5,077 nt of DNA, taken from an uncultured Clostridia bacterium. Lineage in GTDB: Bacteria > Bacillota_A > Clostridia > Oscillospirales > Oscillospiraceae. The stretch is from positions 1 to 5,077 of the forward strand of contig CAMZJG010000094.1 in NCBI GenBank assembly GCA_947307505.1. Direction: 5' to 3'. This document shows, one piece after another, positions 1 through 5,077 of this stretch (position 1 is its first letter; every line of letters starts with the position of its first letter). The notes under the pieces are model-generated. The model was not told the DNA's origin. It worked only from the letters and a program-made list of their open reading frames with translations, and did no database searches. Position numbers and translations under genes: made by a program.

Positions 1-1731
1 CTGCTCATGGCCCTGGAGCTGATCCTGGGCTTTATCTCCCCGCTGGTCCTGGCGGTGACCATCGACTCCGTGCTGGATACCAAGCCCGTGAACGTGGCCT
101 GGTATTTCTCCTGGTTCGTCCCCGCCGTGGGAGGCGTGGAGGTCATCCGCCGGAACCTGTGGATCATGGCCGCCGCCATGCTGGGCATGACTATCCTCTC
201 CGGCCTCGTGCGCTTCACCCGGGCCAGGCTGAATACCCGTTCCGGCGAGGGCACCGTCCGCCGTCTGCGGGACCGGCTCTATGCCCATATCCAGCGGCTT
301 CCCTACCGCTGGCATGCCGCCGCCCAGACCGGCGACGTGATCCAGCGGGCCACTACGGATGTGGATACCATCCGCCGTTTCCTCTCCGGCATGCTGCTGG
401 AGTTCGTCCGCACCATCCTCATGGTCCTGGTGGGGGCGGCGGTGATGTTCACCATCAATACCACCCTGGCCTTCATCACCATCGGCATGGTGATCCCGGT
501 GGCGGTTGTGAGCATCCTCTTCCACGTGCGCATCGGCAAGCTCTTTGCGGTGCAGGAGGAGGCGGAAGGCCGCCTGTTCACCGTGATGCAGGAAAACGTC
601 ACCGGTATCCGGGTGGTGCGGGCCTTCGGCCGCTCCGGTTTCGAGCTGGACCGGTTCAACGCCGCCAACGAGGAAAACCGGAAAGAGCTCCTGCGGGTGA
701 ACCGCACCTTTGCCTCCCTGTGGGCGGCGCTGGACGTGCTCTGCGGCATGGAGTTCGCCGCCGTCCTCATTGTGGGCATCTTCCTGGCGGTGGGGGGACG
801 TCTCACCATCGGCCAGTTCACCGTGTTCCTCAGTTATGTATATACCTTCTTCTGGCCCATCCGGGGCTTCGGGCGGGTGCTCAGCGAGCTCAGCCGCACC
901 CTGGTGGCGGCGGGCCGTCTGGAGGAGATCTTCAAAGCGGAGGAGGAAGAGGATCTGGAGACCGGGAGCGAGCCGTCCCTCCGGGGGGACGTGGACTTCC
1001 GGGACGTGACCTTCTCCTATGGGGACAGCCCGGTGCTGCAGCACCTGGACCTGCACATCCCCGGGGGCACCACCGCCGCCATCCTGGGCGGCACCGGCTC
1101 CGGCAAGAGCACCCTGACCCTGCTGCTCCAGCGCCTGTATGAGATCGACTCCGGGAAGATCACCATCGGAGGCACGGACCTTCGGGAGATCCGCAAGTCC
1201 CACCTGCGCAGCCATATCGGCATCGTGCTCCAGGAGCCCTTCCTCTATTCCCGGAGCATCCTGCAGAATATCGACCTCCGCAGCCCGGAGCCGGACCGGG
1301 CCCTGGCGGAAGCCGCAGCGAAGGACGCCTCCGTCCACGAGGATATCCTGGCCTTTGAGCAGGGGTACGACACCGTGGTGGGCGAACGGGGCGTCACCCT
1401 CTCCGGCGGCCAGAAGCAGCGGGTGGCCATCGCCCGGGCTCTGGCCGGAAACAGCGATATCCTGGTGTTCGACGACTCTCTCTCCGCCGTGGATACCCGC
1501 ACGGACGCCGCCATCCGGGACGCCCTCCGCGCCCGGCGGCAGGGGGTCACCACCCTCATCATCTCCCATCGGGTCACCACCCTCATGGAGGCGGACCGGA
1601 TCTACGTCCTGAAGGACGGGCGGGTGGCCGAGGAGGGCACCCACGAGGAGCTCATGGCCCTGGAAGGGGGCATTTACCGGCGCACCTTCGATATCCAGAG
1701 CGCCGCGGTGGAAGAAGGTGATCCCGCATGA
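1..1731 (+). CDS. Heterodimeric ABC exporter half-transporter, degenerate-site subunit (LmrC/BmrC/TM287-like), 5' partial
   Basis: This is an inner-membrane ABC exporter half-transporter (TMD followed by NBD) that uses ATP to expel small molecules, probably drugs. Residues are numbered from the ATG at base 7. Six hydrophobic spans lie near 1-20, 51-70, 128-149, 152-173, 236-262 and 268-288. The NBD has A-loop Tyr338, Walker A GGTGSGKST (361-369, Lys367), Q-loop Gln409, X-loop TVVGERG, signature LSGGQ (465-469), Walker B ILVFD with Asp489, D-loop SAVD and H-loop His521. The residue after Walker B, normally the catalytic Glu, is Asp490 (GAC, 1474-1476). The same change marks the degenerate subunit of LmrCD-type heterodimers. 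The frame is open to base 1, TM1 begins almost at the ATG, and family members usually have 15-30 residues before TM1, so the true start is probably upstream. The stop overlaps the start of the next ABC gene by 4 nt, so the two are translationally coupled. Family and pairing are secure; substrate is unknown. Confidence 0.95.
   Translation: MLMALELILGFISPLVLAVTIDSVLDTKPVNVAWYFSWFVPAVGGVEVIRRNLWIMAAAMLGMTILSGLVRFTRARLNTRSGEGTVRRLRDRLYAHIQRLPYRWHAAAQTGDVIQRATTDVDTIRRFLSGMLLEFVRTILMVLVGAAVMFTINTTLAFITIGMVIPVAVVSILFHVRIGKLFAVQEEAEGRLFTVMQENVTGIRVVRAFGRSGFELDRFNAANEENRKELLRVNRTFASLWAALDVLCGMEFAAVLIVGIFLAVGGRLTIGQFTVFLSYVYTFFWPIRGFGRVLSELSRTLVAAGRLEEIFKAEEEEDLETGSEPSLRGDVDFRDVTFSYGDSPVLQHLDLHIPGGTTAAILGGTGSGKSTLTLLLQRLYEIDSGKITIGGTDLREIRKSHLRSHIGIVLQEPFLYSRSILQNIDLRSPEPDRALAEAAAKDASVHEDILAFEQGYDTVVGERGVTLSGGQKQRVAIARALAGNSDILVFDDSLSAVDTRTDAAIRDALRARRQGVTTLIISHRVTTLMEADRIYVLKDGRVAEEGTHEELMALEGGIYRRTFDIQSAAVEEGDPA
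1715..1720 (+). promoter_or_regulatory. Ribosome binding site for the second ABC gene
   Basis: AAGGTG lies 7 nt before the ATG at 1728, inside the 3' end of the upstream ABC gene. It is a moderate match to the Shine-Dalgarno consensus. Together with the ATGA stop/start overlap at 1728-1731 it supports this ATG and suggests coupled translation, giving near-equal amounts of the two subunits. Confidence 0.6.
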
Positions 1732-3563
1732 ACGATCAGGAAAAGGATTACGAAGGCCAGCGCATCGACCCCAAAACCTGGAAGAGCATCCTGCGCTTCG
1801 CCGCGCCGAAAAAGAACTATTTCCTTCTGATCCTGGGAGGCGGCATGCTGGCCGGGATCATCGACACCCTCATGTCCTTCATGTCCCGCTGGGCCATCGA
1901 CGGCTTCATGATTCCCGGGACCACGGACCGCGTCTGGCTCTTTGCGGCGGCAGCCATCGGCCTGCAGCTCCTCATGGCCGTACTCACCCTGATCTACTGC
2001 CGCTCCGCCGGGTACCTGGAGGCTTACCTCAACGCAGAGGTGCGAAAGGCGGCCTACACCCGGCTCCAGAGCATGAGCTTCAGTTATTTTGACAAAACCA
2101 GCACCGGACATCTGATCTCCCGGCTTACCGGGGATATCACCCGGATCATGGAAATGGTGTCCTGGACCTGCATCGACCTGGGCTGGGGAGCCATGGCCGT
2201 GGTCGCCAGCCTGATCGCCATGTTCCTGGTGAATCTGAAGCTGGCCCTGATCACCCTGGCCGCCGTGCCGGTGGTGGCGCTGATCTCCGTCTGGTTCCAG
2301 CAGAAGATCCTCAAATACCAGCGGAAGACCAGAAGACTGAACAGCATGATCACCTCCTCCTTCAACGAGGGGATCATGGGAGCCCAGACCAGCAAGACCC
2401 TGAACCGGGAAGAACTGAACAACCGGGAGTTTGCCCGGGAGACCCACGACATGTTCAAGGCCTCCATGCGCTCCGCCACCATCTCCGCCGTGTACATGCC
2501 CCTGGCCAGCCTGGTGATCAGCCTGGCGACGGGATGCGTCCTCATCGCAGGCGGTCACGACGTGCAGCGGGGCGTCCTCACCATCGGCACCCTGAACTTC
2601 TTCATCAACATCGGCAGCATGATGTTCGAGCCCATCCGCAACTTTGCCGGGATCTTCGCGGATTTCCAGTCCTGCCAGGCGGCGGCGGAACGGGTGGCGG
2701 ACGTGCTCCAGTGCGTCAGCGAGATCGAGGACAGCCCGGAGGTCATTGAGAAATACGGGGATTTCTTCCATCCGAAAAAGGAGAACTGGGAACCCATCCG
2801 GGGAGATGTGGACTTCGACCATGTAACCTTCTGGTATCTCCCCGGGGAACCGGTGCTCACCGACTTCAATCTCCATGTGAAAGCCGGAGAGAACATCGCC
2901 CTGGTGGGAGAGACCGGCGGGGGCAAGTCCACCATCGTGAACCTGCTCTGCCGCTTCTACGAGCCCCGGGAAGGGGTCATCCGCATCGACAGGAAGGACT
3001 ACCGGGAGCGGAGCCAGCTTTGGCTCCAGAGCAGCCTGGGCTACGTGCTCCAGACCCCCCACCTCTTTTCCGGCAGCATCATGGAGAATATCCGCTACGG
3101 CCGTCTGGAGGCTACGGACGAGGAGGTCCGGGAGGCCGCCCGTCTGGTGGGGGCGGACGAGTTCATCGAAAAGCTGGAGAAGGGCTACGACTCCGACGCC
3201 GGCGAGGGAGGCGGCAACCTCTCCACCGGGCAGAAGCAGCTGATCTCCTTCGCCCGGGCCATCCTGGCGGATCCCGCCATCTTCGTGCTGGACGAGGCCA
3301 CCAGCTCCATCGATACGGTCTCGGAACAGCGGATCCAGGCCGCTGCGGACAAGCTCCTCCAGGGCCGCACCAGCTTCATCATCGCCCACCGGCTCAGCAC
3401 CGTGCGGAACGCGGACCGGATCCTGGTGATCGACGGAGGCCGCATCCTGGAGGAAGGCAGCCACAAGGAACTCATGGCCAAAAAGGGCCGGTATTACGAG
3501 CTGTACGAGAACCAGTTCCGCCGGGACCGTCTGCGTCAGTCCCTGGAAGAGTTGGACCGCTGA
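1728..3563 (+). CDS. Heterodimeric ABC exporter half-transporter, catalytic-site subunit (LmrD/BmrD/TM288-like)
   Basis: This 611-residue protein is the second TMD-NBD half-transporter and the likely obligate partner of the upstream subunit. A short charged N-terminus of about 30 residues precedes six hydrophobic spans near 31-55, 70-92, 148-168, 171-192, 254-275 and 283-305. The NBD shows A-loop Tyr370, Walker A GETGGGKST (394-402, Lys400), Q-loop Gln442, signature LSTGQ (498-502), Walker B IFVLD followed by catalytic Glu523, D-loop SSID and H-loop His554. The signature has Thr500 where Gly is canonical, and the X-loop reads AGEGGG without the usual Arg. So this subunit supplies a good Walker site but a weakened signature, the mirror image of its neighbour. 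The TMD-NBD linker (about 331-358) is longer than usual and includes FFHPKKENW. The C-terminus ends in a charged, probably helical tail (about 590-611). The start is supported by AAGGTG and the ATGA overlap. Function as a multidrug exporter is inferred from family; substrate is unknown. Confidence 0.96.
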   Translation: MNDQEKDYEGQRIDPKTWKSILRFAAPKKNYFLLILGGGMLAGIIDTLMSFMSRWAIDGFMIPGTTDRVWLFAAAAIGLQLLMAVLTLIYCRSAGYLEAYLNAEVRKAAYTRLQSMSFSYFDKTSTGHLISRLTGDITRIMEMVSWTCIDLGWGAMAVVASLIAMFLVNLKLALITLAAVPVVALISVWFQQKILKYQRKTRRLNSMITSSFNEGIMGAQTSKTLNREELNNREFARETHDMFKASMRSATISAVYMPLASLVISLATGCVLIAGGHDVQRGVLTIGTLNFFINIGSMMFEPIRNFAGIFADFQSCQAAAERVADVLQCVSEIEDSPEVIEKYGDFFHPKKENWEPIRGDVDFDHVTFWYLPGEPVLTDFNLHVKAGENIALVGETGGGKSTIVNLLCRFYEPREGVIRIDRKDYRERSQLWLQSSLGYVLQTPHLFSGSIMENIRYGRLEATDEEVREAARLVGADEFIEKLEKGYDSDAGEGGGNLSTGQKQLISFARAILADPAIFVLDEATSSIDTVSEQRIQAAADKLLQGRTSFIIAHRLSTVRNADRILVIDGGRILEEGSHKELMAKKGRYYELYENQFRRDRLRQSLEELDR

Positions 3564-3572
3564 GCCCGGAAA

Positions 3573-3577
3573 AGGAG
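3573..3577 (+). promoter_or_regulatory. Ribosome binding site for the MATE gene
   Basis: AGGAG lies 8 nt before the ATG at 3586, in the 22-nt gap after the second ABC gene. It is a strong site that fixes the MATE start and lets it be translated independently of the ABC pair, unlike the overlapping ABC junction. Confidence 0.8.
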
Positions 3578-3585
3578 CGATCGCT

Positions 3586-4920
3586 ATGGAAAAGAAGCGG
3601 GACAGAGCCCTTCTGGATACGGAGCGGCTGATCCCCACCTACTTCCGCCTGTCTCTGCCGGTGGTGCTGAGCAGCATCGTCACCATCGTCTATAACCTGG
3701 CGGACACCTATTTCATCGCCCGCACGGGCAACGCCCTGCTCATCGCCGGGGTATCCCTCTGCGCCCCCATTTTCATGATCCTCATGGCCTTCGGCAACCT
3801 TTTCGGACAGGGGGGCAGTTCCCTGGTCTCCCGTCTGCTGGGACAGGAGAAGAAGGAGACCGCCGCCCGGGTCAGCGCCTTCTGTTTCTGGATCGCCCTG
3901 ATCGTGGGGGCTGTGCTGGGGGGGCTGCTGCTCCTGTTCCGGGAGCCCTTCCTGCTGCTCCTGGGGGCCAGCCCGGACACTCTCCCCTACGCGTCGGCCT
4001 ACGGCACCGTCATGCTCCTGGGCGCCCCCCTGGTGGTGCTGAATTTCATCCATATGAACCTCCTGCGCTGCGAGGGCATGTCCGGCCTTTCCATGGCGGG
4101 AACGGTGCTGGGCAGCGTGGTGAACATCATCCTGGATCCCCTTCTCATCCCCCTCCTGGGGGCGGAAGGCGCGGCCATCGCCACCCTGGCGGGGTATTTC
4201 TCCACCGACCTGTTTCTGCTGATCATCGTGCTGCGGCGCAGCCGGGCCCTTTCCGTGCGGTTTACTCTGCGGATCGAAGGGGCTCTGCTGAAGGATATCC
4301 TGTTCATCGGCGTCACAGCCGCCATCACCAACATCGCGGGCAGCGTCTGCACCATCCTCCTGAATCAGAAGCTTCTCGTCTACGGGGACGTACGCATCGC
4401 CGCCATGGGCATCGCCCACAAGGTCACCATGATCGTGCAGATGATCCTCATCGGCTTCTCCTTCGGCGGGGTTCCCCTTTTCGGCTTTCTCTCCGGCGCC
4501 GGGGAAAAGCAGAAGGTCCGGCGGCTGCTCCGCTTCTGCCTCCTGTTCCTCTGCGCCGTCACCCTGAGCATGACCCTGGCGATCTGTCTGGCCGCCGATC
4601 CGCTGCTGCGGCTCCTCACCCCGGATGGGGAACTGGTCCGGCTTGGCGTCCCCATGCTGCGGTGGCAGACTGCCGGGAGCGTGTTCGCCGGCGTCGTCAT
4701 GCTCATGACCTGCCTGTGCCAGGCGGCGGGCAAGGCCCTGCCCTCCCTGCTCCTCTCCCTCAGCCGCCAGGGGGTCATTTTCGTCCTGGTGCTGCTCATC
4801 GCCGCCGCTGCGGCGGGATACACGGGGGTGCTGATCTCCCAGTTCGCCGCGGACGTCGTCAGCGCCCTGCTGGCCCTGGGGATCCTGTGGAAGTGCTTTC
4901 CTCAAAAAGGGGAAACGTAA
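3586..4920 (+). CDS. MATE-family multidrug efflux transporter (DinF/MepA-like)
   Basis: This 444-residue integral membrane protein is a complete MATE antiporter, which exchanges H+ or Na+ for drugs or other cationic or amphipathic compounds. Its length and about 12 hydrophobic spans are normal for the family: roughly 18-37, 52-72, 96-117, 136-156, 167-188, 194-216, 235-258, 270-297, 314-335, 352-378, 386-409 and 412-434. Family motifs are YNLADTYFIA in TM1 (Tyr36, Asp40), GQGGSSLVSRLLGQ (74-87) after TM2, and VVNIILDPLLIP (178-189; Asn180, Asp184) followed by GAEGAAIAT (192-200). Asp40, Asn180 and Asp184 match the N-lobe cation/proton-site residues described for DinF-branch MATEs such as PfMATE. 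The C-lobe counterpart GFSFGGVPLFGFLSGA (290-305) is recognisable but lacks the Gln often found before the Pro. The ATG has a strong AGGAG. The gene lies 22 nt after the ABC pair and is followed by a terminator, so it is probably the last gene of the operon. Family assignment is firm; ion and substrate are not determinable. Confidence 0.95.
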   Translation: MEKKRDRALLDTERLIPTYFRLSLPVVLSSIVTIVYNLADTYFIARTGNALLIAGVSLCAPIFMILMAFGNLFGQGGSSLVSRLLGQEKKETAARVSAFCFWIALIVGAVLGGLLLLFREPFLLLLGASPDTLPYASAYGTVMLLGAPLVVLNFIHMNLLRCEGMSGLSMAGTVLGSVVNIILDPLLIPLLGAEGAAIATLAGYFSTDLFLLIIVLRRSRALSVRFTLRIEGALLKDILFIGVTAAITNIAGSVCTILLNQKLLVYGDVRIAAMGIAHKVTMIVQMILIGFSFGGVPLFGFLSGAGEKQKVRRLLRFCLLFLCAVTLSMTLAICLAADPLLRLLTPDGELVRLGVPMLRWQTAGSVFAGVVMLMTCLCQAAGKALPSLLLSLSRQGVIFVLVLLIAAAAAGYTGVLISQFAADVVSALLALGILWKCFPQKGET

Positions 4921-4946
4921 CGGGCAGATATGCTGAGACACGACAA

Positions 4947-4981
4947 TGAGGCGCAGTCTGTTGACTGCGCCTCACGTTTTT
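4947..4981 (+). terminator. Rho-independent terminator closing the transporter operon
   Basis: A perfect 12-bp stem (4947-4958 pairing with 4963-4974, arm TGAGGCGCAGTC) encloses a TGTT loop. It is followed after two bases (CG) by five T residues at 4977-4981. It begins 26 nt after the MATE stop codon. Read on the minus strand, the hairpin is followed only by TTGTCG, so it should work mainly for the plus-strand operon, though the stem could also slow transcription from the convergent gene. Confidence 0.93.
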
Positions 4982-4989
4982 CTCCGGTT

Positions 4990-5077
4990 TTACTTTCTCA
5001 GGATCTCCGTCACTTCCCCGACGTACATCCGGTGCGGTTCCTCCGGGGTATAGATCCTCTCCGCCACCTCCGGGGGC
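4990..5077 (-). CDS. C-terminal end of an unidentified convergent gene, partial
   Basis: On the minus strand an open frame runs in from the right edge and ends at TAA (complement of 4990-4992). It encodes 28 visible residues that read PPEVAERIYT, PEEPHRMYVG, EVTEILRK. The composition is protein-like, third positions are mostly G or C as in the neighbours, and the frame ends just beyond the T-tract of the terminator, as expected for a convergent gene. The segment is too short to name a family. The phrase HRMYVGEV loosely recalls the H-x-x-F-x-G-E-V stretch of FMN-binding flavin reductases, but there it lies inside the domain rather than nine residues from the end, so I do not assign it. The gene is transcribed separately from the transporters and need not be related to them. 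Confidence 0.6.
   Translation of the reverse strand, partial: PPEVAERIYTPEEPHRMYVGEVTEILRK

Noticed and set aside
159..1142. Plus-strand alternative frame of 327 codons inside the first ABC gene.
   Set aside because: It is a Gly/Pro/His/Arg-rich frame-shifted shadow of the ABC gene with no ribosome site and no recognisable motif.
3577..3584. Octamer palindrome GCGATCGC just before the MATE start (identical to the cyanobacterial HIP1 motif).
   Set aside because: It is a single occurrence that I noticed in the window, in GC-rich DNA. It sits in the spacer between ribosome site and start codon, and other features do not suggest a cyanobacterium.
1674..3638. Very long minus-strand open frame (654 codons) antisense to the second ABC gene.
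   Set aside because: It mirrors the codon positions of a clear ABC gene in GC-rich DNA, where antisense stops are rare. Its translation is rich in Gly, His, Asp and Gln with no domain or membrane pattern I recognise.
3472..4941. Long minus-strand open frame (489 codons) antisense to the MATE gene.
   Set aside because: Its translation is low-complexity (repeated Gln, Gly, Asp, Glu, His) and is explained by the complement of hydrophobic codons. The plus-strand MATE has full family motifs and a strong ribosome site.
4921..4989. Possible small RNA or attenuator in the intergenic gap.
   Set aside because: The only structure is the perfect hairpin with T-tract 26 nt after the MATE stop, fully explained as an intrinsic terminator. 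No promoter-like sequence or other conserved RNA fold is evident.
1..5077. CRISPR array, insertion sequence, tRNA/rRNA, riboswitch or defence system.
   Set aside because: I saw no repeat-spacer pattern, terminal inverted repeats, transposase, tRNA cloverleaf or conserved riboswitch core. Almost every base is used by the transporter genes.

Overview
The window is a GC-rich bacterial segment, densely coded, with third codon positions overwhelmingly G or C. It carries one tightly packed plus-strand transport operon that ends at a strong intrinsic terminator, followed by the tail of a convergent gene. Protein style (LmrC/LmrD-like half-transporters, a DinF/MepA-type MATE pump) and good AGGAG-type ribosome sites suggest a GC-rich member of the Firmicutes, perhaps a gut clostridial lineage such as the Oscillospiraceae. 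This is inference; there is no rRNA or other taxonomic marker here.

Layout: (1) 1-1731, an ABC exporter half-transporter whose first few residues probably lie before the window. (2) 1728-3563, a second ABC half-transporter, coupled to the first by an ATGA overlap. (3) 3586-4920, a complete 12-helix MATE-family cation-coupled efflux protein, 22 nt after the second ABC gene with its own AGGAG. (4) 4947-4981, a perfect 12-bp hairpin with a T-tract that closes the operon. (5) 4990-5077 on the minus strand, the last 28 codons of an unidentified convergent gene. No promoter or regulator is visible; both should lie to the left of the window.

How they work together: the two ABC proteins carry complementary defects expected of an obligate heterodimer. 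The first has Asp in place of the Walker B catalytic Glu but a canonical LSGGQ. The second has the catalytic Glu but an altered LSTGQ signature. Paired head to tail they make one degenerate and one competent ATP site, as in LmrCD, BmrCD, EfrCD and TM287/288. The MATE pump adds ion-gradient-driven export, so the operon probably encodes two independently energised exporters of drugs or other small toxic compounds. The substrate cannot be read from the sequence.

I looked for an undescribed system (arrays, repeats, hidden genes, RNA structures, antisense coding) and found none that I could support. The most interesting points are the asymmetric ATP sites and the co-transcription of an ABC heterodimer with a MATE pump.
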